Below are positions 27,312 to 35,696 of a stretch of 64,000 nucleotides of DNA, piece by piece. Every line of letters begins with the position of its first letter. Positions within the stretch are counted from its first letter, which is position 1. A program made the position numbers and the translations under genes. The notes under the pieces were generated by a model, which had not been told where the DNA came from, did not search any database, and worked only from the letters and a program-made list of their open reading frames with translations. Source of the stretch: Gammaproteobacteria bacterium (lineage in GTDB: Bacteria; Pseudomonadota; Gammaproteobacteria; Enterobacterales; Permianibacteraceae); contig JACPFT010000021.1 of assembly GCA_016182845.1 (NCBI GenBank), positions 18,878-82,877 on the forward strand, written 5' to 3'.

Positions 27312-28892
27312 TCAATGCTGGATGGCGTATTCGGGGGAAGTGACGATCAGGCTCAGAGCTTCGGTCACCCGCTCGTTGGGCTTGGTGGCCGGCACCGTCG
27401 CCAGATGCCGGGCCAGTTCGCTGCGCAGCAAGTCGGACATGCGCCCGGCCAGGAGCAGCTGGTTCAGGCGCTCGCTCAAGGCGGCGATGTCGCCGGCCAG
27501 GGCTCTCTCCCGGGCGATATCCAGGAGGATGTACTCGGGCTTGGGATTGCTCATGCCTTGGTAGCGCCACAGGGCCTGGGTCAAGAGGCGGTTGGTGGTC
27601 TGGGTGATGCTGGATTCGTTGAGGATCTGGAACTCCGGCGAGACCAGGCCGGCGGCGGCGATGTCGCCCGGCTGGACGTAGAAGGGACTGAAGAAGTTGA
27701 ACACCGAATTGGCGCGCAGGGGCGATTGCAGGAACTCCGCGTCCGGGTCGTAGAGATAGCGGCCGTTGCCGGCCTGGGCATGGAAGGCGCGCCAGAGCTG
27801 GGACAGGCGCAATACCGGCTCCTTGAGCTTGACCGCGCCGTCCCGAGCCTCCGGATCCAGGAGGATGGCACGCACCACGGCGCCGAGGTCGCCGCGTACG
27901 CCCTGCCCATTGTCGTCGAAGACCGCCGCCACCCGCGCCACATAGGCCGGCGAGGGGTTGCTGCTCGCCAGGCGCTGGATCAGCTGGCGGCTCACGAAGG
28001 GGCCTACATTGGCATGTTGGAAGATGGAGTCCAGGGCGGCGGCCAGATCCTGCTCCGGCGTCTGACCGGCCGGGAGGACCTGGCCATCGAGCAGGGTCTT
28101 CTCGCCCGGCTCGTGGAAGGCGGGCCAGGCCTTCATGGGCAGCACGTAGTCGCGCTGGCGCGGAAAGCGGAAGCGTTCGGCGTTACCGAAGGTCCAGCCG
28201 GTGAAGACCCGGGCATAGCCCTCGATGACCGGCTGATCGTAGGTGGGCAGGCTCGCGCCCATGCCGTCCTTCTTGACCGTGCCGTCCGGGTCGAGCTGGA
28301 CCAGGCCGATGGAGAAGAGCTGCATCAGCTCGCGCGCGAAGTTCTCGTCGGGGCGGATGTTCTTCTCGGGTTGCGCCTTCTCGTTGCCCAGCATGGACAG
28401 GTACTCGCCCATGATCGGGCTGAGGGTCACCTGCTCCATCAGGCTCCGGTAATTGCCGAAAGCGTTGTCGGCCAGCAGATCGTAATAGCTGGCCAGGGCC
28501 GCCTCCTGCTTGGCCAGGCTGTCCTTGTCGGAGACCACGAAGAGCTCGGAGAGGGCGAAGGCCAGGCGCTGGCGCAGCTGATCCGGGGCCCGGAGGCTCA
28601 GATACCACCAGGCCTCGACCCGATCCATCCGCGTGATCTCGCGGCCCAGGGCATCCAGGCGCGGCCGGTGGCGGCTGGCCGGCAAGGCCAGTTGGGCATC
28701 GAGCCAGCCGGCATAGCCCAGAGCCTGGACCTCGGCGATGCTGGCATCGTCGGCGCCGAAGCTGGCCTGGGTCAGGAAGCGCGCGGCCTCGGCGGGGGTG
28801 GGCGCCGGCTCGGCGGCATGGGCCGGAGCACCGGCGAACAGGAGAGCCGCCAGGGGCAAGCCGCGCAGGGATGGGGAGAGTCGGAAACGCAT
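27312..28892 (-). CDS. DUF1800 domain protein, exported
   Basis: A 526-residue protein with a signal peptide ending PAHA|AE. DUF1800 features include RFLTQASFGAD near the N-terminus, SELFVVSDKD, YYDLLADNAFGNYRSLMEQVTLSPIMGEYL and NFARELMQLFSIGLVQLD. Function is unknown. Bacterial DUF1800 genes almost always precede a DUF1501 gene, as here, suggesting that the two secreted proteins work together. Confidence 0.82.
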   Translation of the reverse strand: MRFRLSPSLRGLPLAALLFAGAPAHAAEPAPTPAEAARFLTQASFGADDASIAEVQALGYAGWLDAQLALPASRHRPRLDALGREITRMDRVEAWWYLSLRAPDQLRQRLAFALSELFVVSDKDSLAKQEAALASYYDLLADNAFGNYRSLMEQVTLSPIMGEYLSMLGNEKAQPEKNIRPDENFARELMQLFSIGLVQLDPDGTVKKDGMGASLPTYDQPVIEGYARVFTGWTFGNAERFRFPRQRDYVLPMKAWPAFHEPGEKTLLDGQVLPAGQTPEQDLAAALDSIFQHANVGPFVSRQLIQRLASSNPSPAYVARVAAVFDDNGQGVRGDLGAVVRAILLDPEARDGAVKLKEPVLRLSQLWRAFHAQAGNGRYLYDPDAEFLQSPLRANSVFNFFSPFYVQPGDIAAAGLVSPEFQILNESSITQTTNRLLTQALWRYQGMSNPKPEYILLDIARERALAGDIAALSERLNQLLLAGRMSDLLRSELARHLATVPATKPNERVTEALSLIVTSPEYAIQH

Positions 28893-28964
28893 GATGCCTC
28901 CTGGTGCCGGAAGGAATGACCGGAACGGCCCCGCCGCAGCGGGATATACAGGAGGCTTAACGCC

Positions 28965-29594
28965 TTACAGGCCGGAACGGATGACAGGCCAGGCGCCGAA
29001 AAATCCGAAGCCGGCGATGGCCAGGCCGGAGGCCAGGTTCAGGCGGCGCAGGATGGCCGGCTTGTGCAACCAGGGGGAAAGGGCGGCGGCGAACAGAGCC
29101 ATGAGGGCGGCGACGGTGAAGGAACCGGCGCCGATGGCGGCCGCCAGGACCGGTGCCTCCCACCAGGCGCCCGAGAGGCGCAGCTGGCCGGTGAAGCCCA
29201 GGAAGGCGATGGTGGTGAGCGGATTGACGATGGTGAGCAGGAAGGTGCCTAGCACGCCGCTGCCGCCGGGCCGCCCGCCATTTTTCGCTTCATGAGGCTC
29301 GTGGCCGGGTATGATCCGGACGGCGCCGTGCACCATCCACAGGCCGAACAGGGCCAGGACCAGGGAGGAAAACAGCTGGAAGCCGGTCTCGTGGGCGGCC
29401 AGGAAGCGTACCGCCGTCTGGCCCAGCAGCAGGGCCGCGATACCGTAGCTGAAATCGGCCAGGGCCGCGCCCAAGGCGGACTTGAGCCCCGCCGCAGCGC
29501 CGAAGCGCAGGCCGTTGCTGAGGATCAGCAGGGCGATGGGGCCGATGGCCAGGGCGATCGTGAGGCCGAAGACATAGGCTTTTAGGGCATTCAT
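28965..29594 (-). CDS. LysE/RhtB-family amino-acid exporter
   Basis: A 209-residue inner-membrane protein with six hydrophobic segments. The N-terminus FGLTIALAIGPIALLILSNGLRFG is the family signature, and the central loop carries TIVNPLTTIAFLGFTG. Members export amino acids or related metabolites; the substrate cannot be told. It diverges from yejK across a 64-base gap. Confidence 0.8.
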   Translation of the reverse strand: MNALKAYVFGLTIALAIGPIALLILSNGLRFGAAAGLKSALGAALADFSYGIAALLLGQTAVRFLAAHETGFQLFSSLVLALFGLWMVHGAVRIIPGHEPHEAKNGGRPGGSGVLGTFLLTIVNPLTTIAFLGFTGQLRLSGAWWEAPVLAAAIGAGSFTVAALMALFAAALSPWLHKPAILRRLNLASGLAIAGFGFFGAWPVIRSGL

Positions 29595-29658
29595 GGCGCG
29601 CTTGCGAGACTGGAGGATGCGCTAGAATAGCCGCCCTTCCACCCAATGGGCAGCGGCC

Positions 29659-30675
29659 ATGAGCATCCACCACTTCCTGATCCACGCCCTCGGCCGCAAG
29701 CCCGGCGCCGAGACCTTCAGCGCCCGCCCCTGCCCCAAGCCGCGCGCGGCCGGCGCCCTGGAGGCCGCTTGGCTGGAGGCCCTGAACAAGTCCTATGGCG
29801 ACAAGACCGACAAGCGTTTCGGCTTCCTGGCCGATGCCGACAAGCCGGACAGTTTCGCGGGCCGGTTGAAGGCGGCCGTGGCGGAAGGTGGAGCCACCCT
29901 GTCCGGTGAAAAGTTCGCCGGCTTCAGCGCCAAGCTCGTCGAGGATCTGGCGGCCGGCCTGAACGACGCCAAGCTGTCCTTCAGCGCCAATGTGCTTTTC
30001 GCCCATTACGCCCAGGGCATGACCGAGTACCTGAGCATCGCCGTGGTCTCCGAGTCTCCCGGCTTCGCCGTGGACGAGGCCCTGTGCCTGGAGGAGATCC
30101 AGCACCTGGACTTCGGCCGCACCCACTTCGCCCTGCGCCTCAATCTCAGCGAATGGCTGCGCAATGCCAGCGCCACGAAATACCTGTCCTGCGTGTCCGG
30201 GCGCGGCAACGCCCGGGTCGGCGAGGTCTTGTTGGAGCTCATGGGTTTCGAGGAATCGGCGCGCAGCGTCGAGGAAACCGCCCAGCTGGTGCGCGCCTTC
30301 GAGGCCTATTGCGAGGCCCAGGACGACAGCGGCGAGGCCACGGCCCTGAAGCAGAAGGCCTATGACTATTGCAGCGAACAGCTGAAGAGCGGCACGCCCG
30401 TCGCCCTGGGGGATCTCTCCGCCTATCTGGATGCCGAGCGGCCCGACGCCTTCGTCAAGTTCGCCCGCGACAGCGAATACCAGCTGCCCGAGGAAATGCC
30501 CTTGGAAAAGAAGGGCTTGCGTAAACTGGTCAAGTTCAGCGCCCAGACCAGCGAGCTGTCCATCACCTTCTCGGCCTCCCTGTTCGGCAATAGCATCACC
30601 TACGACGCCGCCAGCGACACCCTGATGATCACCAATTTGCCGCCGGCCCTGCGCAGCCAGCTGCTCAAGGGCTGA
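29659..30675 (+). CDS. yejK: Nucleoid-associated protein YejK (NdpA)
   Basis: A 338-residue protein of the 37-kDa nucleoid-associated family. Recognisable segments are IHHFLIHALGRKPG at the N-terminus, LSIAVVSES, LDFGRTHFALRLNLSEW and YLSCVSGRGN. The family binds the nucleoid; its physiological role is poorly defined. A TAGAAT -10-like element lies at 29623-29628. It converges on the diguanylate cyclase gene with only 4 bases between stop codons. Confidence 0.82.
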   Translation: MSIHHFLIHALGRKPGAETFSARPCPKPRAAGALEAAWLEALNKSYGDKTDKRFGFLADADKPDSFAGRLKAAVAEGGATLSGEKFAGFSAKLVEDLAAGLNDAKLSFSANVLFAHYAQGMTEYLSIAVVSESPGFAVDEALCLEEIQHLDFGRTHFALRLNLSEWLRNASATKYLSCVSGRGNARVGEVLLELMGFEESARSVEETAQLVRAFEAYCEAQDDSGEATALKQKAYDYCSEQLKSGTPVALGDLSAYLDAERPDAFVKFARDSEYQLPEEMPLEKKGLRKLVKFSAQTSELSITFSASLFGNSITYDAASDTLMITNLPPALRSQLLKG

Positions 30676-30679
30676 GAGC

Positions 30680-32059
30680 CTAGTAGGCCGCGTCGGCCGC
30701 GACGACCCGATCGCGCCCGGAGACCTTGGCCTGGTACAAGGCCCGGTCGGCCAGGGCGACCAGGCGGACCGGCGTGCAATCCGGGCCGGGAAGCAGGGCC
30801 GCCACGCCCAGGCTGAGGGTGACTTGGGGCGCCGACGGCGAGCCGGCGTGTTCGATCCCCAGTTCGCGCACCGCGTCGCACATGGCCTGCGCCACTTTCA
30901 GGGCGCCGGCGCCATCGGTATCGCCCAGGACGACGACGAACTCTTCCCCGCCGTAGCGCGCCACCCAGTCGTGGGGCCGGGCCGCCTGTTGGCGCAGGGC
31001 GGCGGCGACCCGGCGCAGGCAGTCGTCGCCGGCCTGATGCCCGTAGTGATCGTTATAGGCCTTGAAGTGATCGATGTCGGCCATCAGCACGGCCAGGGCC
31101 CGCTTGTGGCGGCAGCCCTGGCGCCATTCCCGGTCTAGGGCCTCCTCGAAGCCCCAACGATTCAGGAGCTCGGTGAGCGGATCCAGGGAATTCAGGCGCT
31201 TGAGCTCGTCGTTGGCGCAGCGCAAGGCGCCCTGGGTCTTCTGCAGCTCGGTGACCTTGAAGGCCAGGCGCTTGTTGAGCCGGGTCATCTCCCGGCCCAG
31301 CTCCTCGTCGCGGGCCGCGGAAAGGCGCAGACGCCAAAACACCAGGGCCAGCAAGCCGGTTAGCACGCCCAGGATGGCGAACAGCAGGACGAAGGTCGGC
31401 GCCAGGGAACGCCAACGGCCCCCGCCCAGGACGTCGAGGGACTGGTCCACCTCGAGAATGCCGCGCACGTCCCCCAGCTTCCAGCCGCGCCGGGGCGAGT
31501 CCGGATGGCTATTGTGGCAGTCCACGCAGGCGGCGCGCATCCGATCGGCCGTGGCATAACGCAAGACCAGCCGCCCGTTCCGCGTCTCGATCCGGTGAAA
31601 GCTCTTGTCCGGCGCCGCTTGCAGGGCCGCCCAGGCCTCGCGCGCGAACTCGTCGCGCAGCCCGCCCGTGTCCTTCCGCCAAGGGAAGGGATAGGGGCTG
31701 TACAAGAGCGTCGAGGCGCCCGCGCCCCGCTCGCCCAGGCGATTGCCGATCAACATGCTCAAGGTGGCGGGCAGGGGGATGCTGCCCGGCTTGTGCACAT
31801 AGTCATGGGTGACCGTCATGCCATGGCGGCGGGCGGACTCCACCACCTCGGAAGCATAGAGGCTGCGAAACTCGGACAAAGCGGTGGTGATGAGTTCCGC
31901 GTTCTTGAGCGCCGAGGCCTGCAACTGCTGATTGGAGAGCTGGGTCAGGTGCAGCAGCATGCCACTCATGCCCAGCAGGAACACCAGGCTCAGGGCCGCC
32001 ACCGGGTGTGCCTGGAGCTTGTCGAGCAGCGCATTCAGAATCGCGGACAGTCGGCGCAT
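30680..32059 (-). CDS. Membrane diguanylate cyclase with a heme-c-type Tll0287-like (DUF3365) sensor
   Basis: A 459-residue protein. TM1 lies at about 18-40. The periplasmic DUF3365/Tll0287-like domain (about 45-215) contains CVDCH (Cys178-Cys181-His182), a c-type heme attachment motif, which suggests redox or gas sensing. TM2 lies at about 220-244, a coiled segment at 250-290 and a C-terminal GGDEF domain with GGEEF at 370-374. The RxxD inhibitory site (RPHD) lies five residues upstream, so product inhibition is expected. It makes cyclic di-GMP. It starts 83 bases after a second cyclase gene on the same strand. Confidence 0.86.
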   Translation of the reverse strand: MRRLSAILNALLDKLQAHPVAALSLVFLLGMSGMLLHLTQLSNQQLQASALKNAELITTALSEFRSLYASEVVESARRHGMTVTHDYVHKPGSIPLPATLSMLIGNRLGERGAGASTLLYSPYPFPWRKDTGGLRDEFAREAWAALQAAPDKSFHRIETRNGRLVLRYATADRMRAACVDCHNSHPDSPRRGWKLGDVRGILEVDQSLDVLGGGRWRSLAPTFVLLFAILGVLTGLLALVFWRLRLSAARDEELGREMTRLNKRLAFKVTELQKTQGALRCANDELKRLNSLDPLTELLNRWGFEEALDREWRQGCRHKRALAVLMADIDHFKAYNDHYGHQAGDDCLRRVAAALRQQAARPHDWVARYGGEEFVVVLGDTDGAGALKVAQAMCDAVRELGIEHAGSPSAPQVTLSLGVAALLPGPDCTPVRLVALADRALYQAKVSGRDRVVAADAAY

Positions 32060-32142
32060 TCTTATTTTTACCTGGACCCTTATGCTTGCCTGGAACGGTT
32101 TCTTGCCGGGAAGGAGGGCCGGTCCCGCCCCATCGCGTCGCG

Positions 32143-33057
32143 CTAAAGCCAGCGGATCGCCGCCTGGCCGCTGTGCTTGACGGCGTACATGGCCTGGTCG
32201 GCGGCGCGCATGGTTGCGTCCAGGCTACCGCCCACGGTCTTGAACAACACCCCTCCCAGGGTGACCGCGAGGCGGAAGCCCTCGCCCGGGAGGCCCTCGC
32301 GCAGGGCCTCCACGCCCTGGCGGATCTGGCCGCAGATGCGCTCCGCCGCCTCGGCCGTGCAATCCAGCAACAAGATCACGAACTCGTCGCCGCCCAGGCG
32401 CACGGGCACGTCACTGCCGCGCACGGCGCCCTTGAGCAGGGCGCCGATGCCGCGCAGGAGCTCGTCACCCTGGGCGTGCCCCAGGCGATCGTTGACCTCC
32501 TTGAAGTAATCGAGGTCGATGACCACCAGGCCGTGGCACAGCCCCTCCGTGGGCGGGCGGAAGACCAGCTCCTGGAAGCGCTGTTCCAGGTAACGGCGGT
32601 TGGGAAGCTCGGTCAGGGCGTCGTGACAGGCCTGCCAGTTCAGGCTGGCCGCCTGCTGGCGCAGGAGCTTCTCCTTCTCGGCCAGCAGGGTGATGTCGAT
32701 CAGCTCCAGGACGCAAAAACGCTGCCCGTCGTCGCTGAGGAAGGGATGCACGGCCACCGACACGGTGAGCGCCTGCCCGGAGATCGGGTCGGTCAGCGGC
32801 AAGGGCGAGCCGTTCAGGCTGGCCGACAACCGGCTGGACATGCCCGACTCGATGGCCTCGGCTATGGCGCGCGCCAGGCGCGACTGACGCGCCTCGGCCG
32901 GCAGCAGATCGAACAGGCAGCAGCCCAAGAGCGGATCGCGGGGCGGCAGGCGCACCGCCAGCCAGGGATTGGCGTAGACCAGGGTGTGGCGGGAGTCGAG
33001 CAGGCACAGGCCGGTCGACAAGACCCCCAGGAGGCGGAACAAGCCGGACGAGATCAT
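32143..33057 (-). CDS. PAS-GGDEF diguanylate cyclase (third gene of a receiver/CheC/cyclase cassette)
   Basis: A 304-residue cytosolic protein; the start at 33057 (MISSGLFRLLG) lies 5 bases after the cheC-like stop, and the open frame further upstream is read from within that gene. A PAS-like domain covers about 1-125 (LCLLDSRHTLVYANPWLAV). The GGDEF domain has GGDEF at 222-226 and an RxxD inhibitory site at 213-216, so it should be an active, product-inhibited cyclase. The operon context suggests its activity is coupled to the CheY-like and CheC-like partners. Confidence 0.82.
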   Translation of the reverse strand: MISSGLFRLLGVLSTGLCLLDSRHTLVYANPWLAVRLPPRDPLLGCCLFDLLPAEARQSRLARAIAEAIESGMSSRLSASLNGSPLPLTDPISGQALTVSVAVHPFLSDDGQRFCVLELIDITLLAEKEKLLRQQAASLNWQACHDALTELPNRRYLEQRFQELVFRPPTEGLCHGLVVIDLDYFKEVNDRLGHAQGDELLRGIGALLKGAVRGSDVPVRLGGDEFVILLLDCTAEAAERICGQIRQGVEALREGLPGEGFRLAVTLGGVLFKTVGGSLDATMRAADQAMYAVKHSGQAAIRWL

Positions 33058-33062
33058 GGGCC

Positions 33063-33674
33063 CTATCCGCCCAATCCGAAACGCTCGCGCAGGCGGACCG
33101 CGAAGTGCTCGAACTCCTGCATGTCCATGGCGAAGCTGAGGAAGCCCTGGATATTGGTGTCGGCGGCGCGGAAGGAGACATGGACCAGGAGCAGGTTGGC
33201 GCCGGCCGCCATGCCCGCGAACAGGAGCTCGGCCGCCCCCTGGCGGTATTCCGGCAGGCCGCTGCAGACTTCCAGCCCCAGGAAATTGGAGATGCTGCCG
33301 AAGCAGGCATTGAGGATGATGTTGCCCACCTCCACCAGGACCTCGCGCTCCAGTTCGGTCAGGCACATCGTGGGCAGGTCGGTGTCCAGCATGGCCCGCA
33401 CCAGGGCCAGGCTGTCGTCCTGGGGAAAGAGCATGAAGCCGGTGCCATTGAGCTGACCGTCGAAGGTCTGGCTGACCGCGCAGACCAGGCCGCCGCCCGC
33501 CGAGGCCAGATAGGCGGCAGCCTCCTCGCGGGTCACCAGCTTCACCTCGGGCACGGTGAGCAGAATTTCCTGGTGCAGCATCTCGCTCAAGGACGCGGCG
33601 GCGCGTCCCACGCCCAGGTTGAGCACTTCGCTCAGGGCATCGCGGGTCAGTTCGTCCAGCTCATGGGCGCTCAT
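33063..33674 (-). CDS. CheC-like phosphatase/adaptor protein
   Basis: A 203-residue protein of the CheC/CheX/FliY fold. Both CheC phosphatase motifs are present: LSEVLNLGVGRAA (Glu16-x-x-Asn19) and VEVGNIILNACFGS (Glu115-x-x-Asn118). CheC removes phosphate from CheY-P; no chemotaxis receptor, CheA or CheW is in the window. The 14-base overlap with the receiver gene and the 5-base gap to the cyclase suggest that it dephosphorylates the neighbouring receiver. Confidence 0.8.
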   Translation of the reverse strand: MSAHELDELTRDALSEVLNLGVGRAAASLSEMLHQEILLTVPEVKLVTREEAAAYLASAGGGLVCAVSQTFDGQLNGTGFMLFPQDDSLALVRAMLDTDLPTMCLTELEREVLVEVGNIILNACFGSISNFLGLEVCSGLPEYRQGAAELLFAGMAAGANLLLVHVSFRAADTNIQGFLSFAMDMQEFEHFAVRLRERFGLGG

Positions 33675-34029
33675 GGGCGCACTCGCTGAGGAAGGCCAGG
33701 ATTTTCGCCTCGTCGATGGGCTTGTTGATGAAATACAGGCCCAGCTCGCCGGCGCGCTGGCGGATGCTGTCCTGGACGTTGGCGGTGATCAGGGCGATGG
33801 CGGCGTCGGGATTGCTGCGACGCAAGCGCTCGGCGGCGGTCATGCCATCCATGAGCGGCATGTTCATGTCCAGGGTAATCACCGCGAAGCCGCCGGCCTC
33901 GCCGGCCTGGACCGCTTCCTCGCCGTTCTTGCACTCCACTTGTACCCAGTCGGGGCGGTGGGCGCTGACTATGGCCTTCAGCATCATGCGGATGAGCAGG
34001 CTATCGTCGGCTATCAGGATTTTTGGCAA
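33661..34029 (-). CDS. Single-domain CheY-like response regulator
   Basis: A 122-residue receiver domain with Asp8-Asp9 (IADDS), phospho-acceptor Asp54 (ITLDMNMPLMDG), Thr84 region (LITANVQD) and the Lys of INKPI. No output domain is present. Its stop overlaps the cheC-like start by 14 bases. It heads a three-gene cassette ending in a diguanylate cyclase. The kinase that phosphorylates it is not nearby. Confidence 0.88.
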   Translation of the reverse strand: MPKILIADDSLLIRMMLKAIVSAHRPDWVQVECKNGEEAVQAGEAGGFAVITLDMNMPLMDGMTAAERLRRSNPDAAIALITANVQDSIRQRAGELGLYFINKPIDEAKILAFLSECAHERP

Positions 34030-34208
34030 GAGATGCTCCTTCGCAGCGGTGTGTGACGGGGTGCTCGGTCACGGGCTCCGGGCTCAAGGTCGCGGGCCGG
34101 TCCCCGTCGTCGCTAGGGGCCGACGGAGCCTTGGGGGTTTTCGCGACGCGAGCCGACCCCGCCGGAAACGCCGGCCTGTTTCGCGCTAGCCCTGTGCGCC
34201 GACTGGGA
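34030..34208. other. Intergenic region upstream of the CheY-like gene
   Basis: The 179 bases are GC-rich with several short self-complementary stretches, but no recognisable promoter, repeat family or riboswitch. I checked for the conserved core of cyclic di-GMP riboswitches because of the downstream cyclase and did not find it. Confidence 0.4.
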
Positions 34209-34481
34209 TCAGTACGAGCGGCGGACGCTCATGCTGGCCTGGCCGTCGAGCAACTGGGAATACACCCTGTCCTTCAGGTAGGCGCGCTTCTTCTTCAGGT
34301 CCTCGAAATAGAAGTCCGAGGTCGGAACGTCCCGTTCCTCCAGGACGTGGATCTCGGCGTCTAGGCTGTGATATTCGCCGGCCATGCGCGCGAACCCGCT
34401 GTCGCTGGCCACCAGCTCGCGGATGCGGTTCTCGTATTCCGGGAATTCACTGTAAAGACTGTGATCGGGGATGGTGTTCAT
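34209..34481 (-). CDS. YdcH/DUF465-family small protein
   Basis: A 90-residue, highly charged helical protein. The start at 34481 has GGAGGT 8 bases upstream. The family core YHSLDAEIHVLEERDVPTSD followed by LKKKRAYLKDRVYSQL matches DUF465, a widespread two-helix family of unknown function. It is monocistronic. Confidence 0.78.
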   Translation of the reverse strand: MNTIPDHSLYSEFPEYENRIRELVASDSGFARMAGEYHSLDAEIHVLEERDVPTSDFYFEDLKKKRAYLKDRVYSQLLDGQASMSVRRSY

Positions 34482-34587
34482 GGGCCTGACCTCCATTGCG
34501 GGGACAAAGCGCCGTTCCTGCCCACCGGGGCAATCGGCGCTCCCTTTCAAAGCATAGGTCAGGGAACGAAGCTGGCAAGGACGAGGC

Positions 34588-34678
34588 GTAGGGCGGGTTA
34601 GCGTAGCGTAACCCGCCATCTTCGCGGACGCGAACAGAGGGGATGGCGGGTTACGGCCTTCGGCCTAAGCCGCCCTAG
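34588..34678. repeat. Two-arm palindromic repeat (family B, copy 1) supplying the stop codon of the YfiF-like gene
   Basis: The element starts GTAGGGCGGGTTAGCG and ends CCGCCCTAG, with each half folding into its own hairpin (GGCGGGTTA ... TAACCCGCC). On the minus strand its end contributes TAG, the stop codon at 34675-34677. Related copies occur at 37341-37436 and 46057-46145. Confidence 0.75.
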
Positions 34679-35634
34679 GCATGCTGACGCCAGTACTCCG
34701 CCAGGATGATGGCGGCGGCCGTGCTCACGTTCAGGCTTTCCACCCGGTCGGTGCCCGGGATCTTGAGGCGCAGATCGCCGCTGGCCAGGGCATGGCGGGA
34801 CAGACCCCGGGATTCCTCGCCGAACAGGATCAGGGCCTTGTCCGGCATGCGGCTCAGGAAGAGATCCGTGCCGCCGTGGCTGGTGGTGGTGAGGATGGCG
34901 AAGCCGGCCTGTTTGAACTCGGCCAGCAGTTGCTCCAGATTCGTGTAGGCCAGGACGTCGACGAACTCGGCGCCGCCCTCGGCGGTGCGCAGGGCGGCGC
35001 CCGAGCTCATGGCCGCCGGTTCGTTGATGGCCACGGCTTTCACGCCAAAATGGGCGCAGATGCGCAAGATCGCCCCCAGATTATGGGGGTTGCCGACATT
35101 TTCCAGGACCAGGACCGCCTGCTGGCGCTGCCGGCCATGGGCCTTGAGCCAGGCGCCCGCCGGGAGTGCCGGCGCCTTCTTGATCAGGAAGCACACGCCC
35201 TCGTGATGGCCCGAGGCGGTGATGCGCTCCATCTCCTCCTCCTCCACCACGTGGTAGGCCAGGCGATTGGCGGCCAGGAATTTCATCACCTCGCCGAAAC
35301 GCCGTGCCGTGTCGGCGGTGAAATAGGCGCGGATCAGGGCCTCGGGCCGGAGTTCGTAGCATTTCAGGCAGGCATTGATGCCGTAGATCTTGCCCTCTTC
35401 CAAGACCAGCTCGCCGCGCGGGGCCTCGCCCCGGGCCGGCCGGCCGGCGGGTTTCGCGGGGCGCGGCGGCCGGTTGGGCTGGAGATCGTCCAGGCTCAGG
35501 CGCCGGGAACGCTCGCCGCCCTCGGCGCGCGGCTGACGGGGGTTGTCGCCACGAGGGGCCTTGTTGCGGGAGGGCTTGTCGTTGGAGTTGGTGCCCTCGC
35601 GGGCGGGGCCGCGGCGCGGCGGACGTGGGTTCAT
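34675..35634 (-). CDS. TrmH-family (SpoU) RNA 2'-O-methyltransferase, YfiF-like
   Basis: A 319-residue protein. Start 35634 was chosen over the ATG six bases upstream because GGAG lies six bases before it. Residues 1-75 are a low-complexity Arg/Pro/Gly-rich, probably disordered extension. A substrate-binding domain (KIYGINACLKCYELRPEALIRAYF) follows, then the SPOUT catalytic domain with ENVGNPHNLGAILRICAHFG, GEESRGLS and SLNVSTAAAIILAEYW. The order and wording of these motifs match E. coli YfiF more closely than RlmB. The target RNA is unknown. Its TAG stop lies in a palindromic repeat. Confidence 0.8.
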   Translation of the reverse strand: MNPRPPRRGPAREGTNSNDKPSRNKAPRGDNPRQPRAEGGERSRRLSLDDLQPNRPPRPAKPAGRPARGEAPRGELVLEEGKIYGINACLKCYELRPEALIRAYFTADTARRFGEVMKFLAANRLAYHVVEEEEMERITASGHHEGVCFLIKKAPALPAGAWLKAHGRQRQQAVLVLENVGNPHNLGAILRICAHFGVKAVAINEPAAMSSGAALRTAEGGAEFVDVLAYTNLEQLLAEFKQAGFAILTTTSHGGTDLFLSRMPDKALILFGEESRGLSRHALASGDLRLKIPGTDRVESLNVSTAAAIILAEYWRQHA

Positions 35635-35696
35635 GGGCATCTCCGAGGCTGGACCGCGATCATAGGCGGCGGGACGGGAACGGTCCAGTTCGGCGG

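Noticed and set aside
34030..34208. Possible cyclic di-GMP riboswitch before the CheY-CheC-cyclase cassette
   Set aside because: Structured-looking GC-rich sequence, but the conserved GEMM core and tetraloop-receptor motifs were not found.
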